Origin: GCA-2737725 sp965229355
GTDB lineage: Bacteria; Pseudomonadota; Alphaproteobacteria; Rhodospirillales; Rhodospirillaceae
Assembly: GCA_965229355.1 (NCBI GenBank)
Contig: OZ245869.1
Location: forward strand, 2,480,001-2,544,000
DNA: 64,000 nt
Reading direction: 5' to 3'
Shown: positions 16,482 through 25,005 of the stretch, piece by piece
How positions within the stretch are numbered: position 1 is the stretch's first letter
How the letters are laid out: the number at the start of each line of letters is the position of its first letter
Translations under genes and position numbers: made by a program
Notes under the pieces: generated by a model
Database searches by the model: none
What the model was told of the DNA's origin: nothing
What the model saw: the letters and a program-made list of their open reading frames with translations, nothing else

Positions 16482-17456
16482 ATGCGTCTTGTTCGGTACT
16501 ACGGCGAAGTTCCTTCCAATCTTAAAGGCGGTGTGGTTGCCCTTGGCAACTTCGATGGCTTGCATCGTGGTCACCAAGCCGTGATTGGTGAAGCTGTGCG
16601 CCTTGCGCATTCAAATAATGTTCCGGCCGCGGTCATGACGTTCGAGCCGCATCCGCGCATGTTCTTTAAGCCCGATCAAGAACCGTTCCGTTTAAGCCCG
16701 TTCCGCATCAAAGCGCGCCTGATCGAAGCCATGGGCGTTGATTACTTGTATGTGCAGACGTTCGATAAAGAGTTTTCCCAGCGCCCCGCTGAAAACTTTA
16801 TCGAAGAAATTCTGGTGCAGGGTTTGGGTGTCTCTCACGTTGTCGTCGGTTTTGATTATGTGTTCGGTCGCGGCCGTGGCGGCAATGTGACGATGCTGCA
16901 TGAGATGGCGCGCAAACATAATTTTGGTGTGACGGCGGTTGCCGAAAAGCGCGGTGATGGTGTGCGCTATTCATCGTCCAACATTCGCCAGTTCTTGAAA
17001 GATGGTCAGCCGCTTGAGGCGGCGAAGTTGTTGGGCCGGTACTGGGAAATTGAAGGCCGTGTCGAGCACGGCGATCAGCGCGGACGCTTTATGGGCTTCC
17101 CAACCGCCAACTTGCCCTACGCGGATTATCTGCACCCCAAGCGCGGTGTGTATGCGGTGCGGGCCGGGATCGACCGAGGGGCACAAACCGAGTGGTTTGA
17201 TGGTGTCGCCAACTTTGGCACCCGACCGACGTTCGATAAAAAAGACCTGCTGCTGGAAGTGCACTTATTCGATGTGAACATCGACCTGTACCAAAAGCAC
17301 TTGCGCGTGGCCCTGGTCGAGCACTTACGGCCCGAGCAGAAGTTCGATGGCTTGGACGCGATTAAGGCCCAGATCGCCAAAGACTGCGATGAGGCCCGAG
17401 TCATCCTCAAAGAGCGCGGATTTCCTGCGGGCCCAGCCCCATTTGTGGCGGTTTAG
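16482..17456 (+). CDS. ribF: Bifunctional riboflavin kinase/FAD synthetase
   Basis: Makes FMN from riboflavin and then FAD, in the cytoplasm. The 324-residue protein has the N-terminal nucleotidylyltransferase (GNFDGLHRGHQ near residue 22, and SSSNIRQFLKDG) and the C-terminal kinase domain (GDQRGRFMGFPTANL, then GVYAV and NFGTRPTFD). Length and domain order are standard. It lies 21 bp after the hydratase and upstream of ileS, the common ribF-ileS-lspA order in proteobacteria. Confidence 0.96.
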   Translation: MRLVRYYGEVPSNLKGGVVALGNFDGLHRGHQAVIGEAVRLAHSNNVPAAVMTFEPHPRMFFKPDQEPFRLSPFRIKARLIEAMGVDYLYVQTFDKEFSQRPAENFIEEILVQGLGVSHVVVGFDYVFGRGRGGNVTMLHEMARKHNFGVTAVAEKRGDGVRYSSSNIRQFLKDGQPLEAAKLLGRYWEIEGRVEHGDQRGRFMGFPTANLPYADYLHPKRGVYAVRAGIDRGAQTEWFDGVANFGTRPTFDKKDLLLEVHLFDVNIDLYQKHLRVALVEHLRPEQKFDGLDAIKAQIAKDCDEARVILKERGFPAGPAPFVAV

Positions 17457-17475
17457 CTAGGGTTTACCCCCTCAC

Positions 17476-17503
17476 AAGACTACCAAAGGGGGCCTTTGGT
17501 CTT
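17476..17503 (+). other. Hairpin after ribF
   Basis: ACCAAAGG pairs with CCTTTGGT with a 3-base loop, and the flanking AAGAC/CTT partly extends the stem. It lies 20 bp after the ribF stop in a 209-bp gap before ileS. There is no T-run, so termination would be weak. The rest of the gap shows no T-box or other riboswitch pattern. Confidence 0.35.
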
Positions 17504-17665
17504 GCCCGGCCTGCCCCCCGGCTGGTACACACGCGACCCATGAAACGGGCCTTAAACTTCGGCGCTGCGGAGCGAATTATGCTCCCCATTCTTTAATTAG
17601 AATGGGGCCGCCACGCTTTTGAATTCGCTGCGCTTTTTCATTTTCTCCGGGATGACCCGAACGCC

Positions 17666-20506
17666 ATGACCGCCAATACCACGTCTGATAAAGGCCCCGA
17701 CTACAAGGCCACAGTTTTTCTGCCCACCACTGAGTTCCCGATGAAGGCCGGCCTGCCGCAGCTTGAGCCGAAGTTGCTCGAGCGCTGGGCCAAGATGGAC
17801 CTTTATCAAAAGCTTCGTGAGTCCGCGAAGGGCAAGCCGAAGTTTGTGCTGCATGATGGCCCGCCGTACGCCAACGGCAACCTGCACATCGGGCACGCGC
17901 TGAATAAAATCCTGAAAGACGTCATCGTGCGTTCGCGCCAGATGATGGGCTTTGATGCGCCGTATGTGCCGGGCTGGGACTGCCACGGCCTGCCAATCGA
18001 ATGGAAGATCGAAGAAGAGTACCGCGCCAAAGGCAAAAACAAAGACGACGTTCCGGTGGTGGAATTCCGCCGTCAGTGCCGCGCGTTTGCTGAAAAGTGG
18101 ATCAACGTTCAGCGCGAAGAATTCAAACGTTTGGGTGTCACCGGCGATTGGGACAACCCGTACATGACCATGGCTTTCAAATCTGAAGCCGCCATCGTGC
18201 GTGAGTTGGCCAAGTTCGTGATGAGCGACAGCATCTACCGTGGCGCTAAGCCGGTGCTGTGGTCAGTGGTTGAAAAGACCGCACTTGCTGATGCTGAAGT
18301 GGAATACGCCGATCATACCTCGACAACCGTGTGGGTGCGTTTCCCGGTCGCGAAGACAAACGTAAAAGAGCTCGAAGGGCAGTCGGTTGTCATCTGGACG
18401 ACGACCCCTTGGACGCTGCCGGGCAACCGCGCCATTGGTTACGGCCCAGACATCGACTACGCGATCATCGAAGTTGTGGCTGGCACCGAGAAAAGCTTAG
18501 CGCGTGTGGGCGAACGCTTTGCAGTGGCCGAAGCGTTGTTGCCGCAATTGCTGAAAGACACCGGCATCACCGAACATACGGTGGTGACGAAAGTGAAGGG
18601 CACGGCGCTTGCTGGCTCGGTGTGTAAGCACCCGTGGCACGGCAAAGGCTACGAGTTCGATGTGCCCTTGTATCCGGGTGCGTTTGTGACAACGGAAGTT
18701 GGTACGGGCTTTGTACACTTGGCGCCTGGTCACGGCGAGGACGACTACGAACTGTGCCGCGAATACAAAATGCCGGTGCCAGACACCGTGAATGGTGATG
18801 GTTTGTATGTCGCCAGCATTCCGCTGTTTGCGGGCGAGCACGTCTTCAAAGTGGCGCCGAAAGTCGTTGAAGCTCTGAAAGAGGCGGGCGCACTTTTGCA
18901 TCACGGCAAGTTGGTGCACAGTTATCCGCATTCGTGGCGCTCGAAAGCGCCGCTGATCTTCCGCAATACGCCGCAGTGGTTCATCTCGATGGAGAAGAAC
19001 AACCTGCGCGAAAAGGCCCTCAAAGCAATCGACAACACGCAGTGGGTGCCCGCTGTGGGCCGCAATCGTATTTATTCGATGGTCGAAAGCCGCCCGGATT
19101 GGTGCATTTCGCGCCAACGCCAATGGGGCGTGCCGATCCCGCTGTTCATGAACAACAAGACCGGCGAAGTGCTGAAAGACGCTGATGTGTTCGAACGCAT
19201 TGCATTGGCCGTCGAACAACAAGGTGCCGATGCTTGGATGACTGTGCCTGCGCAAGAGTTCCTGGGTGACAAGTATGTCGCTTCGGATTGGACGCAAGTC
19301 AGCGACATCGTCGAAGTGTGGTTTGATTCAGGGTCCACGCACGCGTTTGTTTTGGAACAGCGCCCGGATTTGAAGTGGCCTGCGGATTTGTACTTGGAAG
19401 GCTCTGACCAACATCGCGGTTGGTTCCATACCTCATTGCTGGAAAGCTGTGGCACGCGTGGTCGCGCACCGTTTGACGCGGTTCTCACGCACGGTTTCGT
19501 GCTCGATGAACAAAGCCGCAAGATGTCTAAGTCGTTAGGCAACGTTGTGGCCCCGCAAGATGTAATGTCGCAATCGGGCGCGGATATCTTGCGCTTGTGG
19601 GTTGTCGCGTCTGACTACAGCCAAGATTTGAGCATCGGCCCGAATATCTTGAAGCAGATGAGCGACCTTTATCGCCGCTTGCGCAATACACTGCGTTATC
19701 TGTTGGGTAACTTGAGCGGCTTCTCGGATGCCGAACGCGTAGCCCCTGAACAAATGCCCGAATTGGAGCGCTATGTGCTCCATCGTCTGTGGCAACTGGA
19801 TCAGGTGATCCGCACTGCTTGTACCACCTACGACTTCCACGGCCTGTTCAACGAACTGCATAACTTCTGCGCGGTGGATTTGTCGGCGTTCTACTTCGAT
19901 GTGCGTAAAGATGTGCTGTACTGCGATGCGCCGTCTGATTTGCGCCGCCGTGCAGCGCGCACCACGCTCGATATCGTCTACAATTGCTTGGTGAAGTGGT
20001 TGGCACCATTCATCTGCTTTACGGCAGAAGAAGCATGGCTCGCGCGTCATCCAGGTGATGAGCAATCTGTGCACTTGCAGAACTTCATGGATATCCCGGC
20101 CAACTGGCAAAACGATGCGCTGGCGACGAAGTGGCAAACCGTGCGCGACGTGCGCCGTGTTGTGACGGGTGCGTTGGAAGTTGAACGCGCCAATAAGCGT
20201 ATCGGCTCATCTCTGCAAGCCCATCCGCATGTCTATGCGCCACAAGCGACGGTAGATTTGCTGAAAGACGTGGCGATGGATGATGTGTGCATCACGTCCA
20301 GTATCAACATCGTTGCTGGTGCTGTGCCCGAAGGGGCCTACACCGTGCAGGACGTGAAAGACATTGGCGTGACCACTGAACTGGCATCGGGCGAGAAGTG
20401 CCAGCGCTGCTGGAAAGTGTTGCCGGATGTGAACAAGCAAAAACGCCCGGGCGTGTGCCAACGCTGCTCGGATGCGGTGGATGCTTTGCCTGCAGCGGCG
20501 GCTTAA
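17666..20506 (+). CDS. ileS: Isoleucyl-tRNA synthetase
   Basis: Charges tRNA-Ile with isoleucine; class I synthetase of 946 residues, typical bacterial length. HIGH is at 74-77 (GNLHIGHALNKIL) and KMSKS at about 619-623 (SRKMSKSLGN). The editing domain carries TTPWTLPGN and the GHGEDDYE region. The C-terminal zinc motif CQRCWKV...CQRC is intact. ATG 17666 is the only sensible start. Four base pairs separate its stop from lspA. Confidence 0.98.
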   Translation: MTANTTSDKGPDYKATVFLPTTEFPMKAGLPQLEPKLLERWAKMDLYQKLRESAKGKPKFVLHDGPPYANGNLHIGHALNKILKDVIVRSRQMMGFDAPYVPGWDCHGLPIEWKIEEEYRAKGKNKDDVPVVEFRRQCRAFAEKWINVQREEFKRLGVTGDWDNPYMTMAFKSEAAIVRELAKFVMSDSIYRGAKPVLWSVVEKTALADAEVEYADHTSTTVWVRFPVAKTNVKELEGQSVVIWTTTPWTLPGNRAIGYGPDIDYAIIEVVAGTEKSLARVGERFAVAEALLPQLLKDTGITEHTVVTKVKGTALAGSVCKHPWHGKGYEFDVPLYPGAFVTTEVGTGFVHLAPGHGEDDYELCREYKMPVPDTVNGDGLYVASIPLFAGEHVFKVAPKVVEALKEAGALLHHGKLVHSYPHSWRSKAPLIFRNTPQWFISMEKNNLREKALKAIDNTQWVPAVGRNRIYSMVESRPDWCISRQRQWGVPIPLFMNNKTGEVLKDADVFERIALAVEQQGADAWMTVPAQEFLGDKYVASDWTQVSDIVEVWFDSGSTHAFVLEQRPDLKWPADLYLEGSDQHRGWFHTSLLESCGTRGRAPFDAVLTHGFVLDEQSRKMSKSLGNVVAPQDVMSQSGADILRLWVVASDYSQDLSIGPNILKQMSDLYRRLRNTLRYLLGNLSGFSDAERVAPEQMPELERYVLHRLWQLDQVIRTACTTYDFHGLFNELHNFCAVDLSAFYFDVRKDVLYCDAPSDLRRRAARTTLDIVYNCLVKWLAPFICFTAEEAWLARHPGDEQSVHLQNFMDIPANWQNDALATKWQTVRDVRRVVTGALEVERANKRIGSSLQAHPHVYAPQATVDLLKDVAMDDVCITSSINIVAGAVPEGAYTVQDVKDIGVTTELASGEKCQRCWKVLPDVNKQKRPGVCQRCSDAVDALPAAAA

Positions 20507-20509
20507 TCC

Positions 20510-21034
20510 ATGGTTTCACGGCACATGCGTTTAGGGCTGATCATAGCGGCTGTGTCGCTGGTGTTGGATCAAATCTCCAAAGCCATTTTTGTCGACATGC
20601 TGCGGCCCGAAGGTGTCACGGAAACGCCATTTTACAGCGACACCTTGATTGAAGTGCTGCCGTTCTTCAATTTGCAGATGGCCTGGAACACCGGCATTAG
20701 TTTCTCGATGTTCAACAGCGGTGGGGCGATGACCTATGTGCTGCTGGCCGTGCAAATTGCCATTACGGGCGCCTTGTTGTGGTGGCTGCGGACCCTCAAA
20801 AACCCGCTGATTGTGACGGCCACGGGACTGATTATCGGCGGTGCGATTGGCAATATTATTGATCGCGCCCGCTGGGGAGCCGTTGCTGACTTCTTCGATT
20901 TTCACGTGGCGGACTGGCACTTTGCCACATTTAATGTGGCCGATGCCTGCATCTCGGTGGGGGTTGCGTTATGGTTGCTTGACGCCATCCTGAACCGCAA
21001 TCAGGATGCGCCCACCACTCAGGAGCCGACTTAA
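20510..21034 (+). CDS. lspA: Lipoprotein signal peptidase II
   Basis: Inner-membrane aspartyl protease that removes signal peptides from prolipoproteins. 174 residues with about four membrane helices. The catalytic pair is D118 in GNIIDR and D145 in FNVADA; the upstream W-N-T-G-I-S-F motif is present. It follows ileS closely, as in most proteobacteria, and is followed after one base by a lipoprotein gene that is itself a likely substrate. Confidence 0.96.
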   Translation: MVSRHMRLGLIIAAVSLVLDQISKAIFVDMLRPEGVTETPFYSDTLIEVLPFFNLQMAWNTGISFSMFNSGGAMTYVLLAVQIAITGALLWWLRTLKNPLIVTATGLIIGGAIGNIIDRARWGAVADFFDFHVADWHFATFNVADACISVGVALWLLDAILNRNQDAPTTQEPT

Positions 21035-21035
21035 C

Positions 21036-21587
21036 ATGTTCAAGCGTACCGCCTCTGTTCTTTGCGTTGTTGCCGTTGCCGCCGCGATTTCGGGCTGCAC
21101 AGACACGCGCCGTGCGCTGGGTATCGATAAGTCAGTCCCGGATGAATTTGCCGTTGTTTCGCGTGCGCCGCTCGTGATGCCGCCCGACTTCAACTTGCGT
21201 CCGCCCGCACCGGGTGCTGATCGTCCGCAAGAAGGCACTTCAGCCGATCAAGCGCGCACAGCCTTGGTGGGCCGTGAGCGTTTGAACCAATACCGCGCGC
21301 GTGGGTTCTCAGCGGGTGAAGTAAAGCTGTTGGAGTTGGCGGGCACTGGTAGCGTGCCGGCTGACATCCGCCGCGCGCTGGACCGTGAAACGTCGGCGTT
21401 TGCCGGCGAAGAAAAATCGTTCACCGACAAGCTGGTCTTCTGGAAAGAAGGCGGCGATGACGGCACACCGATTGACCCGATGGCCGAGAAGAAGCGCCTG
21501 GAAGAAAACGCGGCGCTTGGCAAGAAGCCAACCGAAGGCGGCACCCCCGCGATCACCAAAGGCGGCAAGACCTTTGGTGTGTTCTAA
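21036..21587 (+). CDS. bamF: BamF/DUF3035 outer-membrane lipoprotein
   Basis: Lipoprotein of the DUF3035 family. The Caulobacter member BamF belongs to the beta-barrel assembly complex. ATG 21036 has AGGAG 10 bases upstream. The signal peptide ends in the lipobox AISGC (Cys21). The conserved block VPDEFAVVSRAPLVMPPDF follows, then the proline-rich LRPPAPG. The mature tail is charged and low in structure. The protein has 183 residues. The ileS-lspA-bamF-M16 peptidase neighbourhood is characteristic of alphaproteobacteria, although here two minus-strand genes intervene before the peptidases. Confidence 0.88.
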   Translation: MFKRTASVLCVVAVAAAISGCTDTRRALGIDKSVPDEFAVVSRAPLVMPPDFNLRPPAPGADRPQEGTSADQARTALVGRERLNQYRARGFSAGEVKLLELAGTGSVPADIRRALDRETSAFAGEEKSFTDKLVFWKEGGDDGTPIDPMAEKKRLEENAALGKKPTEGGTPAITKGGKTFGVF

Positions 21588-21603
21588 GGCTTAAGCAGCC
21601 TTA
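21554..21603. terminator. Hairpins at the bamF/VOC convergent junction
   Basis: CACCAAAGG/CCTTTGGTG (21554-21579) forms a perfect 9-bp stem inside the last bamF codons. TAAGGCT/AGCCTTA (21585-21603) forms a second one whose two arms are the stop codons of bamF and of the convergent VOC gene. Neither has a strong T-run, but the arrangement in a 13-bp gap suggests a shared, compact 3' end. Confidence 0.45.
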
Positions 21604-22596
21604 CTTCACTTCAATCAATTGCTGTAACGCGCCCGAGCCTGGGTTGCGCACAATTGTTGTACGCGCGTTGCCGAAGCCTGGGACATTGATGTCGATGGGC
21701 GCGGTGTAAACCTCGCACTTCAAGTCATCGGCGCTGGCTTTGGCCGCATCCAAACTCTTCACCACAAATGCCTGGGCGATGTAGCCGATGTTGGGCGCAA
21801 CCGCATTCGCTGTCAGATCAACGCCCGGATAATTCACGGGCTGGCACAGGGCGACCTTGCCGAACATGTGGTTGCCTTGCATGAACTTCACGGCCGTCTT
21901 GGCTTTGGTGGGCAAGCGTAAAAAGTGGTTTTGTTCGGGTGCGCCCATCACCACATCAATCAGCACGCCTGCTTTCAGAACCTTCTCCGAGAATGCCTGC
22001 GCCTTTTTGATGTCACGCACGTTGTGCGCGGTGGTGACAACCGGCGTGTAGCCCTTCGGTGTACGGCCATGGGCCTTCACGTAAGCATTCATCTGGCCCA
22101 CGCGGGTATTGAGATCGGTTGAGGTCAATTGCACCAGATTGATCGCCACACCATCCGGACCTTCAAAGATCACCTCAGTGGGCGTTCCGGCACTGCCCGA
22201 CATGAAATAGTGCTGCGGATCGGACCAGAACTTATAGCCCTTAGCAGATAAATTCTTGGCGTCGGCTGCAATATCATCGGTGTAGAAATTCAAATTCATT
22301 AAACCGAAGGTTTGCGATGCATCACCAACCCTGATGAGCTTGCGTTTATGCGCATTGAACTCCAGCAGCAGAACGCGACCCGCAGGCACGCCCGGCAACT
22401 CGCAAAACACCGCATTGGCTTTGCTGCCTGGCGGCAGATGCCAGAGTTTCTCGAACGCTTCGCCTTCCCAAGTCACGGGCGCGCTGGCGCTCAAGCCAAT
22501 CACATCGCGGTAGAAGCCAAGCGATTTTTCCATACTCTCAACGCCAATCACGGCAGCGCTGAGTTGGCTTCCTTCAGTCGCGACAATATCACCCAT
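21601..22596 (-). CDS. VOC-superfamily (glyoxalase/dioxygenase-like) protein
   Basis: 331-residue protein made of vicinal-oxygen-chelate modules: AAVIGVESMEKSLGFYRDVIG at the start and a second one beginning PVVTTAHNVRDIKKAQAFSE (about residue 185). FEGPDGVAINLVQL ends the first. These folds bind a divalent metal and include glyoxalases, extradiol dioxygenases and isomerases; the substrate is not evident. GGAG lies 8 bases before ATG 22596. No pathway neighbours point to its role. Confidence 0.8.
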   Translation of the reverse strand: MGDIVATEGSQLSAAVIGVESMEKSLGFYRDVIGLSASAPVTWEGEAFEKLWHLPPGSKANAVFCELPGVPAGRVLLLEFNAHKRKLIRVGDASQTFGLMNLNFYTDDIAADAKNLSAKGYKFWSDPQHYFMSGSAGTPTEVIFEGPDGVAINLVQLTSTDLNTRVGQMNAYVKAHGRTPKGYTPVVTTAHNVRDIKKAQAFSEKVLKAGVLIDVVMGAPEQNHFLRLPTKAKTAVKFMQGNHMFGKVALCQPVNYPGVDLTANAVAPNIGYIAQAFVVKSLDAAKASADDLKCEVYTAPIDINVPGFGNARTTIVRNPGSGALQQLIEVK

Positions 22597-22664
22597 ATCT
22601 GCACTCCACTTCGGCAGTATTCACATCAGCCAAATGTAAAGAGAGCGCGCGCAAAACCAATCAG

Positions 22665-23492
22665 CTACAGCGGCGCTTGTTCGGTGGGCGAAGCTACGCC
22701 TGGCGTTTGCAGGTCATTTGACGGGATTACATGCCGATAAGCCAGCGCGTACATCGTTGTGGTTAGCCACAATACAATGGCGCCTGAAATGGTGCCGACC
22801 AATTGCACATAAATCTGTGTTGGCTCTGAAGCTGCGGTTTTCGTGCGGATGGCTTCGACAAAATCCGGAAATGCTCCGGCTAGCGCAACGCCCGAGACAA
22901 CTGCAATCACCAGAAAGATTATCATCTGCACGCCTGCCATCGACCAACCGATGGATTTTGTGGCGCTCCATGCTTTTTGCAGATCCATTTTTTCACCGGC
23001 GGCAACCATCGCCAGACCCACAGACCACCGTGATAATGTCATCAGCAGTGTTGCAAGTGCGACCAGCGTCAACACAACGCCTGCAATAGTGGCCGCGACT
23101 TCGCTGACCATCGAAAGCAAAATCACAACGGCCGTGCCGGCAAAAACAAAGATTGCGCCCACTAAAGCGGCGAGTAGGGAGATTAATAACATCCAGCCAA
23201 AAAAACGGACTTCAAGGCCAGTGACCGTAAAGAAGGGGCGCGCTGCGACAGCATCATGCCCAAATAAAATGGTGCGGTACCACGCCACACAAAACGGCGC
23301 GAATGCGAGAATGGAAATCAGGCTGAAAGCCCAGCCTCGCGCATGCTCAATAAATGTATCCGGCGCAACTTCAGTGAAGAACACCACAAGGATGATATTT
23401 ACGACAACGGGAACAAGGCCAAACTTCAAGGCAAGGACGCGCTCTCGCCAGCACAACGATAATATTTCTTTCAGCGTTCCCCAAACCGGCAT
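22665..23492 (-). CDS. Multi-pass membrane protein of unknown function
   Basis: 275 residues from ATG 23492, which has GGGGGA 6 bases upstream; the longer frame to 23519 would need a TTG. About six hydrophobic segments are seen: LKFGLVPVVVNIILVVFF, WAFSLISILAFAPFCVAWY, a glycine/alanine-rich pair around 105-160, VQMIIFLVIAVVSGVALAG and VGTISGAIVLWLTTTMYAL. There are no catalytic motifs. The layout resembles the uncharacterised integral membrane proteins with an N-terminal amphipathic segment found across alphaproteobacteria. It is convergent with nothing; its 5' end faces the M16 operon. Confidence 0.7.
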   Translation of the reverse strand: MPVWGTLKEILSLCWRERVLALKFGLVPVVVNIILVVFFTEVAPDTFIEHARGWAFSLISILAFAPFCVAWYRTILFGHDAVAARPFFTVTGLEVRFFGWMLLISLLAALVGAIFVFAGTAVVILLSMVSEVAATIAGVVLTLVALATLLMTLSRWSVGLAMVAAGEKMDLQKAWSATKSIGWSMAGVQMIIFLVIAVVSGVALAGAFPDFVEAIRTKTAASEPTQIYVQLVGTISGAIVLWLTTTMYALAYRHVIPSNDLQTPGVASPTEQAPL

Positions 23493-23662
23493 CGCATCCC
23501 CCAACGCAAATCGCCTCAAATATCCACAGAGGTTACAAAAGCTCCATGTGAAAAGGAAATGACCAAATTGCGTTAGCCCGGTGCCAGGACGTCTTTGCCA
23601 TAAGACTGCAATGCCCTAGGTTACGCTGCTTATTCCGATACCTGCCGCACAGGATGTCCTTT

Positions 23663-25003
23663 ATGACTTTTCGCGCGTTGCCGATTCTCGCATTGCTGCC
23701 GACCTTGCTGATGTCTCAGACCGCATCGGCTGAGCTTTACGGTGCCCAGGGTACAACGCTAGCCAACGGCATGCAGGTGGTTGTGATCCCCAATCACCGG
23801 GTGCCTGTCGTTTCGCACATGGTGTGGTACCGCACGGGCGCTGCCGATGAGAAGCCCGGCAAGTCAGGCATAGCGCACTTCCTAGAGCACCTGATGTTCA
23901 AGGGCACGCCCAAGTATCCCGGCGGTGTGATGGACGAAGTGGTGGCGCGCAACGGAGGCGACCAGAACGCATTCACATCTTATGACTTCACGGCCTACTA
24001 CCAGAACATCGCGGTCGATCGTTTACCATTGATGATGGATATCGAATCCGATCGCATGCGCAATTTGGTGCTGGACCCCAAAGAGGTCGATACCGAGCGC
24101 GAAGTGATTATCGAAGAGCGCCGCATGCGGATCGAAAATCAGCCCGCTGCGATTTTGAATGAACGCTTAGACGCAGCGCTGTGGATGACCAACCGCTACG
24201 GCATCCCGATTATTGGCTGGGAAGCCGAGATGCGCGGTCTATCGCGTGAGGACGCCTTCGAGTTTTATAAACAAGCCTATGCCCCCGAGAATGCCATTCT
24301 GGTGGTTTCGGGTGATATCACGATGAAAGAACTGAAGCCGCTAGCCGAAAAATACTACGGCGCGATTCCGCGCGGCGGCGAACCCGTGAAACGCGACCGC
24401 TCGACTTACTTAGCTCCCACCGCCGACGTGACAGTCAGTTACGCTGACGCCCGGGTCAATCAGCCGCGCTGGTGGCGTAAGTGGATCGCCCCCAGCTACA
24501 ATATCGGTGATAAGGCTGATGCCTATGCGCTGTCGGTGTTTGAAGAAATCGCAGGCGGTGGCAGTACGTCAAAACTCTACCGCGCGCTTGTGGTTGATCG
24601 CAAAGTCGCCGCCGATGTAAGTGCATCGTATGATGCGGGCACGGTGAGTTATGGCACGTTCACAATTGGTGCGAGCCCGAGCCCCGGTGTGACGACCGCG
24701 CAGTTACAAAAAGCAGTTGAAGAAGAAGTCGCCAAACTCATCAACGGCGGCATCTCAGACGAAGATGTAAAGCGCGCAAAAGACCGCATCATTGCGGGCC
24801 TAGTGTTTGCGAAGGACTCAAGCTTGGGCGCGGCGCAAGCTGTGGGCTCCATGCTTGTTGTGGGCGTTCCCATTGATGAAATTGAGGCCCTGCCAGATCG
24901 CTTGAAAGCGGTTACGGCTGACCAAGTGCGTAATGCCGCACGTAAAGTGATCGAAACATCGGCGTCGGGGACTGCCATCCTTCTGCCGAAGGACGGAGAA
25001 TAG
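23663..25003 (+). CDS. M16 zinc peptidase, catalytic subunit
   Basis: Secreted zinc metallopeptidase of the M16B (pitrilysin/processing peptidase) family. The signal peptide ends at TASA. The inverted zinc motif H-F-L-E-H is at about 72-76, and the distal Glu lies in EREVIIEERRM. I choose ATG 23663, with AGGA 9 bases upstream; ATG 23654 in frame is the alternative. It has about 446 residues. It overlaps function with the next gene, 2 bp downstream: the pair probably forms a periplasmic heterodimer that degrades peptides. Confidence 0.93.
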   Translation: MTFRALPILALLPTLLMSQTASAELYGAQGTTLANGMQVVVIPNHRVPVVSHMVWYRTGAADEKPGKSGIAHFLEHLMFKGTPKYPGGVMDEVVARNGGDQNAFTSYDFTAYYQNIAVDRLPLMMDIESDRMRNLVLDPKEVDTEREVIIEERRMRIENQPAAILNERLDAALWMTNRYGIPIIGWEAEMRGLSREDAFEFYKQAYAPENAILVVSGDITMKELKPLAEKYYGAIPRGGEPVKRDRSTYLAPTADVTVSYADARVNQPRWWRKWIAPSYNIGDKADAYALSVFEEIAGGGSTSKLYRALVVDRKVAADVSASYDAGTVSYGTFTIGASPSPGVTTAQLQKAVEEEVAKLINGGISDEDVKRAKDRIIAGLVFAKDSSLGAAQAVGSMLVVGVPIDEIEALPDRLKAVTADQVRNAARKVIETSASGTAILLPKDGE

Positions 25004-25005
25004 TC

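Noticed and set aside
17457..17665. Possible T-box or other leader before ileS
   Set aside because: No T-box bulge sequence or specifier-like structure was found; only a weak hairpin, and T-boxes are not expected in this group.
18497..19297. 266-codon open frame antisense to ileS
   Set aside because: Shadow of the isoleucyl-tRNA synthetase gene; composition is His/Arg-rich nonsense with no family.
22843..23562. 239-codon plus-strand frame across the unknown membrane protein
   Set aside because: The minus-strand frame has clear membrane helices and a ribosome site; the plus frame is low-complexity T/K-rich and lacks a start signal.
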